This document shows, one piece after another, positions 1-8,328 of a DNA stretch of 24,940 bases (position 1 is its first letter; each line of letters starts with the position of its first letter). The notes beneath the pieces were generated by a model, which saw only the letters and a program-made list of their open reading frames with translations, did no database searches and was not told the DNA's origin. The translations under genes were made by a program, and so were the position numbers. This DNA is from JBFGCM01 sp041581135 (GTDB lineage Bacteria; Actinomycetota; Acidimicrobiia; Spongiisociales; UBA5794), in NCBI GenBank assembly GCA_041581135.1, contig JBFGCM010000056.1:1-24940 (forward strand). The letters are read 5' to 3'.

Positions 1-1916
1 ACGTCGCCGCCGTGAAAGGGTTTCCGGGACGTCGTTATGACGTAGCGGCCGTCGGGACTGTAACTACAGCCAGTCACGTCACCAGTGTGATCCCCCAGCT
101 CCAGCAGTGCGTCACCCGTCCCCGCGTCCCAGACTCGGACTGTGTGAACGAGTTTGCCGTCGGCGGTCTTGTCTTCGCCCGTAGTGACGATCCTCTGGCC
201 ATCGGGTCTGAACGCAAACGCGCGAATGCGGACTGTGTGCTGCGCCAATGCCTCCAACTCACCGCCTGAGTCGGCTGCGAAGACCCTGAGTGATTTGTCA
301 CCGTATCCGAAGAACACAATCTGTCGGCCATCCGGGCTGAACGAGCATCCACCGCTCTTGCCACTGCCGACTGGTCGCTCGACGCTGCCCGTCTCTGCGC
401 CGGTCTCGAGGTCCCAGATCCTGAGAGTGCCGTCCCAACCGGAGGAGACGGCAGACAGGCCATCGGGACTCAAAGCAACGCTGTCGATCTCCCGCGTATG
501 GCCGGCTAGCTCCTCGACCAGAACTCCTTGGTCGTCCCACAACAGCACGACCGGATCACCGCGAGCCGCTGACAACACCCGACGACCGCCAAGGCCAAAC
601 TCGCACGAATGGACAGAACCATCGTGCCGGTCGACTGCGCTCCTCTGAGCGGCAGCCGGCGTCACGTCCCAGAGCTTGAGAGTCGTGTCCGAACCACCAG
701 AAACCAGGACTTGCCCATCCGGACTGAATGTGCACGCATTGACGCGGCCCGAGTGCCCGGCGAGGGATCCCACCTCTTCTCCGGATTCAGCTCGCCAGAG
801 TGTGAGCGTACCGTCACGGTTGGCAGCAGCGATGTGAGCAGCGTCAGGACTCCACGCACAGTCTGTTGCGCTGGGCCAATCTCGCTCTCCGCGTCCAGCC
901 CCACCAAGGAGGTTTCCGACTTCCTCGCCCGTGTGGGCATCCCAGACCTTCACGGTGGCAAGCAATTGCGCCTTCTTTTTGTCTGGTTGGTCCTCGACCT
1001 CGACGAGGTCCAACCCGGCTGCGATGACATGCCGCCCGTCGGGACTGAAGGCGCACGCGTTGACTCCGTGAGACTGACCAGCCAGCGAGCGAATCTCTTG
1101 ACCCGTCGTCATGTCCCAAATCTTCAGCACCGCCGGCTGTCTCTGCTTGCCGGCTCGACCACCTTCGGTGGCGGCGACAGCGCACCGGCCAGTCGGGCTG
1201 AAGGCGCACGACACGACGCTCGCAGGGTGATCGTCCAAACTCATGATCTCCTCGCCGGTCTCTGCGTCCCATATCCGCAGCGAGTTGTCGCTACCGGCCG
1301 AAGCGATCCATCGACCGTCTGGACTGAATGTGCAGTCCCTCACGAAGACGTTGCTCCGACCTCCCGTTGGGACATGCCCCTGGATCGTGTGAAGCACAGC
1401 GCCCGTATGTGTGTCCCAGAGCTTGACTGCCTCGGCGCTCTTGGTCTCGCGGCTGCGACGAGGCTTCTTGACGAGATCCTCTCCGGCGGAGACGATTCGG
1501 TCTCCGTCCGGGCTGAAGGCGCACGCCAGCACCTGCCTCTTGTGGCTTTGAAGCGTGAGCCGCTCGGCTCCGGTCTCGCGATCCCAGACTCTCACGGTCT
1601 TGTCGTCGCTGGCCGACACAACCAGCCGCCCGTCGCCGCTGAAGGCGCACGCGGTAACGGCCTTGGTGTGCCCAACGAGGGTCCGCACAAGCGCCGCACT
1701 CTCGGTAGGCGGCGACATCGATCGCAGCCATGGTGAAGCTCGTCGGCGTTCTGCGAAGGCCGCCAGACGCTCGATCGGCTGCCTATCGCTCCACTGCAGC
1801 CGGTTGTGGAGTTGTTGCCACGCCAGGTTGGGCCACGTGGCGAGGACGTGTGCTTCTTGGCTCAGTGCCCGCTCGATGGTGCGCAGCGTCGCTTCGACCG
1901 TCGCCTGCGTTGTCAC
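1..1916 (-). CDS. Adaptor plus WD40 beta-propeller protein, 3' end cut by window edge
   Basis: Reading the minus strand from the GTG at 1916 gives one uninterrupted frame of about 638 residues that runs off the left edge without a stop. The GTG overlaps the TGA of the upstream WD40 gene as GTGA, so translation is probably coupled. Residues 1-75 are a helical region with the motif WQQLHNRLQW at 33-42 and SPWL further on, closely matching the start of the upstream gene. About 12 WD40 blades follow (SPDG, S/AxxxD and IWD/VWD/LWD repeats), several with long loops, such as charged insertions in blades 2 and 5. WD40 propellers are binding scaffolds; no catalytic motif is visible. Both sibling proteins have 14 blades, so two more blades are probably missing, and whether it ends in the zinc ribbon cannot be seen. 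Probable sensor or adaptor subunit of the neighbouring STAND NTPase (inference). Confidence 0.87.
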   Translation of the reverse strand, partial: MTTQATVEATLRTIERALSQEAHVLATWPNLAWQQLHNRLQWSDRQPIERLAAFAERRRASPWLRSMSPPTESAALVRTLVGHTKAVTACAFSGDGRLVVSASDDKTVRVWDRETGAERLTLQSHKRQVLACAFSPDGDRIVSAGEDLVKKPRRSRETKSAEAVKLWDTHTGAVLHTIQGHVPTGGRSNVFVRDCTFSPDGRWIASAGSDNSLRIWDAETGEEIMSLDDHPASVVSCAFSPTGRCAVAATEGGRAGKQRQPAVLKIWDMTTGQEIRSLAGQSHGVNACAFSPDGRHVIAAGLDLVEVEDQPDKKKAQLLATVKVWDAHTGEEVGNLLGGAGRGERDWPSATDCAWSPDAAHIAAANRDGTLTLWRAESGEEVGSLAGHSGRVNACTFSPDGQVLVSGGSDTTLKLWDVTPAAAQRSAVDRHDGSVHSCEFGLGGRRVLSAARGDPVVLLWDDQGVLVEELAGHTREIDSVALSPDGLSAVSSGWDGTLRIWDLETGAETGSVERPVGSGKSGGCSFSPDGRQIVFFGYGDKSLRVFAADSGGELEALAQHTVRIRAFAFRPDGQRIVTTGEDKTADGKLVHTVRVWDAGTGDALLELGDHTGDVTGCSYSPDGRYVITTSRKPFHGGD

Positions 1917-4234
1917 GCCCGTTCCCCCACCACGAACGGGTTGACTTTGAGCGGTCCGCCGCAATCGGGATCGGTGAGCGGGCAGAGCATCTCCCTGCCT
2001 CGGTGCTCATCTCTCCACGGAATCATTCGATTGCAGTAGGGGCAACGGATCTCGAGACCCTTGCCGAGGTCGACAGCGGTCACAAAGATGGGGCCGTACG
2101 CGAGGCCGATGAGGCTAGCGATGTGAACGCTGCCCCCTTCGTCGCCGCAGGCCACAATCGGGTTGGACGGATGGAGAGCAACAGCGAGTGCGGCTGCCGG
2201 CAGAGCTAGCACAGCCTCTGCGTTGCCGTTGACGGCGTCCCAGACTCTCAGGGTCCTGTCGGCGCCCGCGGAGACTATCCAGGCACCGTCCGGACTAGCC
2301 GAACAACTCGTTGCACCAACCCACATATTCGTGAGCGTGTGCGCCCTGTCGCCCATGTGGCCGGTGAGCGTCGTCTGCTGGGTTCCCGTGGCGACATCCC
2401 AGACCTTCAGAGTGCTGTCTTCACTGGCGGAGACGATCCAGGCGCCATTCGGACTCACTGCACAGCTCGTCACCCCGTCGGTGTGGCCGGCGAGGGTGGC
2501 CCGTTCCGTGCCCGTAGCGACATCCCAGATCTTCAACGTCTTGTCGTGGCTGGCGGAGACGATCCAGGCGCCATTCGGACTCACTGCACAGCTCGTCACC
2601 CCGTCGGTGTGGCCGGCGAGGGTGGCCCGTTCCGTGCCCGTAGCGACATCCCAGACCTTCAGGGTGCTGTCTTCACTGGCGGAGACGATCCAGGCGCCGT
2701 TAGGACTCACTGCACATCCCCACACCCCGTCAGTGTGACCGGTGAGCGTGGCCCGTTCATTGCCCGAAGCGGTTTCCCAGATCTTCAGAGACCCCCGGCC
2801 GCCGCCCGAGACAATCCAGCTGGCGTCGGGGCTTACCGCACAAACCTCGACACCTTCGTGGTGGCCGGTGAGCGTGGCCTGCTCGGTACCAGTGGCCACA
2901 TCCCACGTCTTCAGCGTGAAGTCCGAGCTTCCCGAGACTATGAGCGACCCGTCTGGGCTCACCGCGCATGCCTTCACCCAGCCATTGTGGCCGGTTGGGG
3001 CCTGTGGGGATCGCGCGTGCCGGACTCCGCGACGCTGCCACCAGCGCCTGGGTAACCGTTGGGACGCGCGCATCGTCGCGGCGTTCTGTTCGGTGCTGGT
3101 GGCCACATCCCAGATCTTCAAAGTGTTGTCATCGCTGGCGGAAACGATCCAGGTGCCGTCCGGGCTCACTGCGCAACCGTTCACGTCTCCCCCGTGACCG
3201 GCGAGGGTGGCCCGTTCGGTGCCGGTAGCGACATCCCAGATCTTCAAGGTGTTGTCCCTGCCTGCGGAGACGATCCAGGCGCCGTCCGGGCTCACAGCGC
3301 AACCCCAGACTGCACCGGCATGTCCGATGAGCGTGGCGCGCTCAGTGCCGGTGGCCACATCCCAGAGCCTCAAAGTGCTATCGCGGCCGGCAGAGACGAT
3401 CCAGCTGCCGTCCGGACTCACCCCACAAGCCTCAACTCCACCGCGAAACTCCGTTGTCGTGTGGCCGGTGAGCGTGGCACGCTCTGAGCCGCTCGCCACA
3501 TCCCAAATCTTCAACGTGTTGTCCCTGCCGGCAGAGACGATCCAGCTGCCGTCCGGGCTCACAGCGCAACCGTTGACCGGATCGGTATGGCCAGTGAGCG
3601 TGGCACGCTCTGAGCCGCTCAACACATCCCAAATCTTCAACGCGTTGTCCCTGCCAGCGGAGACAATCCAGCCCCCATCCGGGCTCACCGCACAACACCT
3701 ACCGGCGATGGGGCCAAGGCTCGCGCGTTCAGAGCCACTGGCCACATCCCAGATCTTCAGAGCGCCGCCATATGTTACGGAGGAGATCATCCAACTGCCG
3801 TCCGGACTGATCGCACAGTCCTCGAAGTCGCCGGCCAATCCGGTAGTCACGCCAAGGGTGGCGCTCACGGTTCCGGTGGCTACATCCCACACCCTCAGCA
3901 AGGCATCGCCGCCGATGGACGCAATAGATCCGCCATCAGGACTCACGACGCATCCAAGCGTGGCCGAGGGAGTGGGGAGCGTTCGGACTAGCGCTTCGGA
4001 CTCCTGCAGCCTTGTGTACCGATGCACCCACGGCGAAGCGCCGGGCCGGCTCCGCCGCTCCCGCTCGGCGATGAGGCGGTCGGCGAAGGGCGTCTCGGCC
4101 CACTGGAGTCGGTTGTGGAGCTGCTGCCAGAGGAGATCCGGGCGCGGCTGCAGGTTGTGCGCTTCGCGTCCGATCGCCGCCCCGACGGCTTCGAGGACGC
4201 CGCGTTGCTCCGTCGTTGCGGTCATGCCGCCCAT
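1913..4234 (-). CDS. Adaptor plus 14-blade WD40 protein with C-terminal zinc ribbon
   Basis: 773 residues. The start chosen is the ATG at 4234, which overlaps the stop of the NTPase gene as TGATG; a longer reading back to 4660 only shadows that gene. Residues 1-75 are a helical adaptor with WQQLHNRLQW at 36-45 and SPWV. Fourteen WD40 blades of about 42 residues follow, consistent with two seven-blade propellers. A basic insertion of about 28 residues sits between blades 7 and 8, where the propellers should meet. Blades 10-12 are nearly identical. The last ~50 residues are a zinc ribbon (C731, C734, C751, C758; CPYCN and PLKVN motifs) almost repeating the tail of the NTPase next door. WD40 arrays usually bind proteins. 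Here they probably sense a ligand or partner and pair with the NTPase through the shared tail (inference). No enzyme motif was seen. Confidence 0.92.
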   Translation of the reverse strand: MGGMTATTEQRGVLEAVGAAIGREAHNLQPRPDLLWQQLHNRLQWAETPFADRLIAERERRSRPGASPWVHRYTRLQESEALVRTLPTPSATLGCVVSPDGGSIASIGGDALLRVWDVATGTVSATLGVTTGLAGDFEDCAISPDGSWMISSVTYGGALKIWDVASGSERASLGPIAGRCCAVSPDGGWIVSAGRDNALKIWDVLSGSERATLTGHTDPVNGCAVSPDGSWIVSAGRDNTLKIWDVASGSERATLTGHTTTEFRGGVEACGVSPDGSWIVSAGRDSTLRLWDVATGTERATLIGHAGAVWGCAVSPDGAWIVSAGRDNTLKIWDVATGTERATLAGHGGDVNGCAVSPDGTWIVSASDDNTLKIWDVATSTEQNAATMRASQRLPRRWWQRRGVRHARSPQAPTGHNGWVKACAVSPDGSLIVSGSSDFTLKTWDVATGTEQATLTGHHEGVEVCAVSPDASWIVSGGGRGSLKIWETASGNERATLTGHTDGVWGCAVSPNGAWIVSASEDSTLKVWDVATGTERATLAGHTDGVTSCAVSPNGAWIVSASHDKTLKIWDVATGTERATLAGHTDGVTSCAVSPNGAWIVSASEDSTLKVWDVATGTQQTTLTGHMGDRAHTLTNMWVGATSCSASPDGAWIVSAGADRTLRVWDAVNGNAEAVLALPAAALAVALHPSNPIVACGDEGGSVHIASLIGLAYGPIFVTAVDLGKGLEIRCPYCNRMIPWRDEHRGREMLCPLTDPDCGGPLKVNPFVVGERA
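2424..2781. repeat. Tandem 126-bp WD40 blade repeats
   Basis: Bases 2424-2529 recur without change at 2550-2655, a 106-bp exact match at a period of 126 bp (one 42-residue blade). A third, slightly diverged copy begins at 2676. The repeats lie in frame in the WD40 gene and encode blades 10-12. DNA-level identity, rather than only protein similarity, points to recent duplication or gene conversion of blades. Confidence 0.9.
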
Positions 4235-6876
4235 CACGGACTCGCTGCCGGGACCATGAAGGAGTTCACCTTGAGCGGCTTGCCGCAGCCTTCCTGCGGG
4301 CATTCGATCTCGATTCCGAGCCAGCCCTCCTCCACGTCCGAGTAGCGGTTGCAGAACGGACAGCGGACCTGATACCCGGCGCCCTTGCCGAAGTCCGTCG
4401 CAGTCACGATGACCGCTCGCCCGCCGGAATCGCCCTCGCCGCCCGGCATGCCAGCCAGGGTGTGGTCGAAGTCCTCCCTGAGGCGGGACACCCCCGTGTA
4501 CATCGGCCGGCCGTCGGCCTGCTGCACGATCCCGACCTCGGCGACCTTGCGCTCCATGAACCGGAAGTCGGTGAGGACCTCGTACACGTCGTCGAACCGC
4601 TCGGCCTCGGTCAGGTGGTAGGGCAGTTCGGCGAGGCCTCGGATGTCGCCGCCGGTCCACGTGAAATCCTCTTCGGGATCGGCTTTCGACCGGAATAGGT
4701 CGGCAAGCACGCCGTGCCGGGACAGGCCGTCGCCACCCTCGAGGTAGGACGAAGTCGATACCTCGCGGAATTGGCGGTGGTAGTAGTCGAGGGTGGTGGC
4801 GCCGTCGGTGGCGCGTTCGGTGAGGTAGGGCTGGAGGTCGGCGTAGAGGCGGGCCCAGACCACTACGGGGATGCGTTGGCGGGTGGCACCGGTGTCTGGG
4901 ATGTCGTGGTAGGGCTGGTCGGCAATGGAAGCGAACACGTCGTCGTCGCGGGAGAGCACGTCGATGATCTCGTCTTCGGCGAGCCCGTAGCGGGACGCGG
5001 CCAGGTAGCCCAGGGAACGCTCCACGAGGAGGGGGCCATGGTTGGCCGGTTCCTGGAGGCGGGCGAACAGGTTGTCCCGGATCAGGCTCTCGACGTTGGA
5101 GGCCAGGGATGGGTGCTCACCATCCGAGCGCCACAGCCGGGCTTCCTCGAACGCCAGCTTGAGGTAGAGGGGAAGCCCGTCGGCCTCAGAGAACGCCTCG
5201 AGGATTTCTGTGTGCTGGTCGGGTTGGAGGTCGCGGCGGGCGTCCTCGAGCCACACCTCGAGCAGTTTCTCCGCCTCGTGAGTTGGCATGGAGGTCACCT
5301 CGACCATGGCGGGGTCTCGTGACACGGCGGCGTCGTAGGTGTCACCGGGCAGGGTCGAGATGACGATCCGGACGTGTTCGGGCAGCTCGCCGGGAAGCCA
5401 ACCGAGGCGCCGGGCGGCGTCCCCGGCGGCAAGCTGGTCGACAGCGTCGATGAACACCAGCAGCGGCTTCTCGGCGGTGGCGAGAGCGAGGCGCTCCGGA
5501 AACATCTCGGTGAGTTCCTGCAGATCGTCGGGCACCGGATCGGTGAGCCCATAGACGACGCCGATCTGGCGACACAGGTCGCCCAACAACCCACGCCCAC
5601 CCGTCGAGGCGGCAGTTGCACCGATGAACCGGATCACCACCGTGGCATCCGCACTCCCAGCAGCCGCCTCCGAAGCCACATGGGCCACCAACGCCGACTT
5701 CCCGGTCCCAGACACACCGTGCACCACGAGAGGCCGGGAATCATCACCAGCTAGATAGCCCTCAATGGCGGCAATGGCATCGTTGCGACCCGTGAAGAAC
5801 TTGGCCCGGTCCTCAGCGAAGCGCACATGAGCATCGACCTCGAGCGCCACACTGTCGGCTCCCTCGTCGAGCGCCAACCGAGCCTCGATCGCCGCAGTGA
5901 GACGGGCTTCGACCTTGGCACAGAACGCCTCGACATAGCTCGCGGAATCCTCCACACATGGTTCACCCGGCTCCGGCAACTCCCCCAGCTCGGGACCGTC
6001 GCCAAGCCACGAAACGGAGCTGGTGACCACATTGGCAGGCAGATAGTCACCAATCCGCTGCTTCAGGCGCACCAGCGCCGCCTCGGCGTCCTCATCCACC
6101 ACCGGATCACCGCCACCATCGGGCCACACCAAGTCCCGATAGGCCTTGGCGGAAACATCGCCCGGCAGATCCTCGATGTCACGGAAGAAACAGAACACGT
6201 GATCGGGAGCGTCGGGGACCCGGAACGCCCCCTGCTCGATCTCCTGCTCGGTCGCCGACGCCACATACTTGGAACGGGCCTCACTGTCGGTTTCCCGTTC
6301 CGAGCTCAAGTCGAGGCCGTCGATCCCCTCCAGCAGGCTGGCCCGCATCGCCGCCGCTTCCTCGTCCCACGCCTCCGCCTTCGCCTGCTTGACCACCGGG
6401 TCCAGCGAGGTGCCAAACGGCCCATCCGGATCACGCGGCTCCAGGTAGTACTCCGCCGGCTTTGCGTTGTCATCGAGCACGTACCACTTCTCGAGCCGCT
6501 GCCTGGCGGTCAGCTTCGACGCTGACGTCTCCACCACTTCCTCATCGTCCACCCGCTCCAAGATGCGATCGAACTCCGACGCCGGAATCGTCGCCGGCAG
6601 CGGCCGCCACCCGTACCGGTTGCCCAGCAGGATCAGGAAGTTGGGCCGGTCGGCCTTCTGACACCGCTCGATCTCATCCAGACACAACGGCATCGTCCGC
6701 TGGTCCAGACCCGCCTCGTCGCTCACCCCCCACCGAAGATCGATCGCCTGGAAACGGGCCCCCCTCGCCACACACAACTCCTGCAACCGCGGGAACACTC
6801 GACTGTGCAGCGCATTCCGCTCCGCCTCCAGATCAGAAAACGTCGAAGAAATGAACAAGCGAAACGTACGCGTCAC
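4234..6876 (-). CDS. DUF4062-STAND NTPase with C-terminal zinc ribbon, no fused sensor repeats
   Basis: 880 residues from the GTG at 6876; purine-rich GGGAG and GGGGG lie upstream. An in-frame ATG at 6966 would only add a non-conserved leader. Residues 3-95 match the DUF4062-type domain of NWD1/TEP1/NPHP3-like proteins (FISSTFSDLEAERN at 8-21, LRWGV at 47-51, GNRYGW at 85-90). A STAND/NACHT-like NTPase follows, with Walker A GVSGTGKS at 387-394 and Walker B LLVFIDAVDQL with D477 and D480. A helical region then contains a RGLAELPYHL-type motif typical of such proteins just before their WD40 repeats. WD40 repeats are absent here; the protein ends in a zinc ribbon (C839, C842, C859, C864) shared with the next gene. 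STAND proteins are ATP-driven switches that oligomerise on ligand binding. The separate WD40 proteins probably supply sensing (inference). No TIR, nuclease or protease effector domain was recognised, so the output is unknown. Confidence 0.92.
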   Translation of the reverse strand: MTRTFRLFISSTFSDLEAERNALHSRVFPRLQELCVARGARFQAIDLRWGVSDEAGLDQRTMPLCLDEIERCQKADRPNFLILLGNRYGWRPLPATIPASEFDRILERVDDEEVVETSASKLTARQRLEKWYVLDDNAKPAEYYLEPRDPDGPFGTSLDPVVKQAKAEAWDEEAAAMRASLLEGIDGLDLSSERETDSEARSKYVASATEQEIEQGAFRVPDAPDHVFCFFRDIEDLPGDVSAKAYRDLVWPDGGGDPVVDEDAEAALVRLKQRIGDYLPANVVTSSVSWLGDGPELGELPEPGEPCVEDSASYVEAFCAKVEARLTAAIEARLALDEGADSVALEVDAHVRFAEDRAKFFTGRNDAIAAIEGYLAGDDSRPLVVHGVSGTGKSALVAHVASEAAAGSADATVVIRFIGATAASTGGRGLLGDLCRQIGVVYGLTDPVPDDLQELTEMFPERLALATAEKPLLVFIDAVDQLAAGDAARRLGWLPGELPEHVRIVISTLPGDTYDAAVSRDPAMVEVTSMPTHEAEKLLEVWLEDARRDLQPDQHTEILEAFSEADGLPLYLKLAFEEARLWRSDGEHPSLASNVESLIRDNLFARLQEPANHGPLLVERSLGYLAASRYGLAEDEIIDVLSRDDDVFASIADQPYHDIPDTGATRQRIPVVVWARLYADLQPYLTERATDGATTLDYYHRQFREVSTSSYLEGGDGLSRHGVLADLFRSKADPEEDFTWTGGDIRGLAELPYHLTEAERFDDVYEVLTDFRFMERKVAEVGIVQQADGRPMYTGVSRLREDFDHTLAGMPGGEGDSGGRAVIVTATDFGKGAGYQVRCPFCNRYSDVEEGWLGIEIECPQEGCGKPLKVNSFMVPAASP

Positions 6877-7034
6877 CGCACACCCCCACTCCCTGCCCGC
6901 GTCACGATCAGACACTCCATGAGAGACCCGCCTCGGAGTCCTCCGTTCGACCGTACTTGCACACATCGGGACCGCTTAGGGACCAACGGCCCGTAAGCGT
7001 CGAGCCGATGACGATGCAGGCTGGAGACGAGACC
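6877..7034. promoter_or_regulatory. Divergent intergenic region of the STAND/WD40 locus
   Basis: This 158-bp gap separates the minus-strand NTPase operon from the plus-strand small-protein/TPR/WD40 genes and must hold promoters for both arms. On the minus strand a TACGGT hexamer (6950-6955) could serve as a -10, leaving a leader of about 65 nt. On the plus strand only a weak TTGCAC (6955-6960) is visible, without a convincing -10. No clear operator palindrome was found. Confidence 0.45.
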
Positions 7035-7433
7035 ATGAACGACCGGCCACCGCCCTCCGATCCAACCGGCGTGACCGCCGGCGACGGCAGCCCGGTGGTG
7101 ATGTTTTTCCCCTACGGGCTGCTCCACAAGTACGGGTTCGACGACGGCGACATCCTCTTGGAACTCAACGCGGACCTCGAATTCGATCTGGACCATCACG
7201 ATCTGCTCATCGCCGTCGTCGAGCGCCTGCTGATTCCGCGACTCGACCAAGACGTCGACACCTACACGATCTGGGCAACGCTTCACAACCCCATCAGGGC
7301 CCAAATGATCGATGGGCAAGAGCCCGACATGGATTCGACGCTCACTCCCGAGGTCGTCGAGATCTCCGTCGCCGACATCCTCCAGGTCGCGCGCCAGCTG
7401 GCGGCGACCGCCGCCGGCGGCCGTCCGACGTGA
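7035..7433 (+). CDS. Small acidic protein of unknown function
   Basis: 132 residues. ATG 7035 is preferred over in-frame starts at 7008, 7014 and 6957 because GGAG lies 8 bases upstream. The protein is rich in Asp, Glu and Leu and contains a hydrophobic stretch with FFPYGLL near the start, a DLDHHDLL segment, and a C-terminal Ala-rich helix. There is no signal peptide, clear membrane span or known motif. It is the first gene of the plus-strand arm facing the STAND NTPase, 163 bp before the TPR gene. Its position suggests a co-regulated accessory component, but no function can be assigned. High G/C at third codon positions supports a real gene. Confidence 0.7.
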   Translation: MNDRPPPSDPTGVTAGDGSPVVMFFPYGLLHKYGFDDGDILLELNADLEFDLDHHDLLIAVVERLLIPRLDQDVDTYTIWATLHNPIRAQMIDGQEPDMDSTLTPEVVEISVADILQVARQLAATAAGGRPT

Positions 7434-7596
7434 CCTAAGGCCCTGCTCGGCCTCCTGCCCACGTCATAGCGTGAGGGAGAAGGCAGCAGCAGCCTGGGCG
7501 CGCGGTCGCCAAATGCAGGTGCTCTGTGCGCGCCGCTCGAATCGAAAGGGGCGTTTCCAGTCGGAGACGCCGGGTTCGGTTCAGAAGGGAGCGACG

Positions 7597-8328
7597 ATGA
7601 AGAGGACCAAGGCGGCCAAGCGCCGAAAGTTCACGACCCCGAGCGGCGCGACCATCGAGTTGCGCCTTCCGGGTGCCGCCGACGCCTGCGACGTGGCGAA
7701 GCGCTACATCGAGAAAGGCCTGCTGGATCCGGCGGCCGCTGAATTGGAGAGGGTGCTCGGCGACGACCCCGAAGATTTCGAGGCCCACGGGCTTCTCGGC
7801 ACGGTCCGACTGGCACAGGACCGGTATCCGGAGGCCATTCGGCACCTCGAAAGGGCCACCCGACTCGACCCCACCGACGCGTTCTGGCAGTACAAGCTCG
7901 GCGTCGCCTACGAGTGGCACGGCGACCTCGACCGGGCAACGCAACACCTCCAGGCCGCCACCGAGCTCAGGGACGGCTTCGGGGCGGCTCACGCCGAGCT
8001 GGGGTGCGTACTGAACACCGCCGGCAACGCCGAGGAGGCGGCTGCGCAGTGGGAGACGGCGATCTCGCTGGATACCGAGGTCGCCGAAGCGTATGGCAAT
8101 CTCGGCGCCCACTACGTGAACCTGGGCCGCGTGGAAGAGGCCGTACCGCTGCTGGAGAAGGCGGCGAGCATCGGGACGCCGCAGCTGGCCGGGATGGCGC
8201 ACTTCGCGCTCGGCATGGCCTTCCTCAGCCTCAAGCGACCCAAGGACGACGTGCACCGCGAGTTCAAGAAGGGCGCCGAGCTGGGGAACGAGCAAGCCAT
8301 CGAAATCCTGCGGAGAGTCGCCTTCTGA
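7597..8328 (+). CDS. TPR-repeat protein
   Basis: 243 residues; ATG 7597 is preceded by AAGGGAG with a 5-base spacer. The first ~30 residues are very basic (KRTKAAKRRK), followed by five to six tetratricopeptide-type helix pairs from about residue 33 to the end (A-E-L-E-R, LGxxxxxxGRVEEAVPLLEKA patterns). TPR solenoids mediate protein-protein contacts; no enzyme motif is present. There is no signal peptide or membrane span, so it is probably cytosolic. It overlaps the next WD40 gene by four bases (CTGA), implying the two are co-translated. Likely a scaffold or adaptor acting with that WD40 protein (inference). Confidence 0.9.
   Translation: MKRTKAAKRRKFTTPSGATIELRLPGAADACDVAKRYIEKGLLDPAAAELERVLGDDPEDFEAHGLLGTVRLAQDRYPEAIRHLERATRLDPTDAFWQYKLGVAYEWHGDLDRATQHLQAATELRDGFGAAHAELGCVLNTAGNAEEAAAQWETAISLDTEVAEAYGNLGAHYVNLGRVEEAVPLLEKAASIGTPQLAGMAHFALGMAFLSLKRPKDDVHREFKKGAELGNEQAIEILRRVAF
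8312..8317 (+). promoter_or_regulatory. Shine-Dalgarno site supporting a CTG start
   Basis: GGAGAG lies inside the end of the TPR gene, seven bases before CTG 8325. No ATG, GTG or TTG in the WD40 frame has a comparable site nearby, so this site decides the start of the following gene. Confidence 0.6.

Noticed and set aside
609..1736. Long plus-strand reading frame over the WD40 region
   Set aside because: It is antisense to the WD40 repeats, with repeated complement motifs and no independent protein character.
1..1916. Apparent patchwork of short frames suggesting a degraded WD40 gene
   Set aside because: Translating the whole minus-strand frame from GTG 1916 to the edge gave no stop or frame change; the gene is intact but lacks its 3' end in the window.
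2424..3700. Regular DNA repeats that could suggest a CRISPR array
   Set aside because: The period (126 bp) equals one coding blade, the spacers are not unique and the repeats encode WD40 motifs in frame.
4235..4660. N-terminal extension of the zinc-ribbon WD40 gene back to 4660
   Set aside because: The extension is Arg/Gly/Pro-rich out-of-frame sequence of the NTPase gene; the TGATG junction gives a better start.
7914..8324. Upstream part of the plus-strand WD40 frame
   Set aside because: It is the shifted frame of the TPR gene, very Arg/Gly-rich, and has no link to the adaptor.
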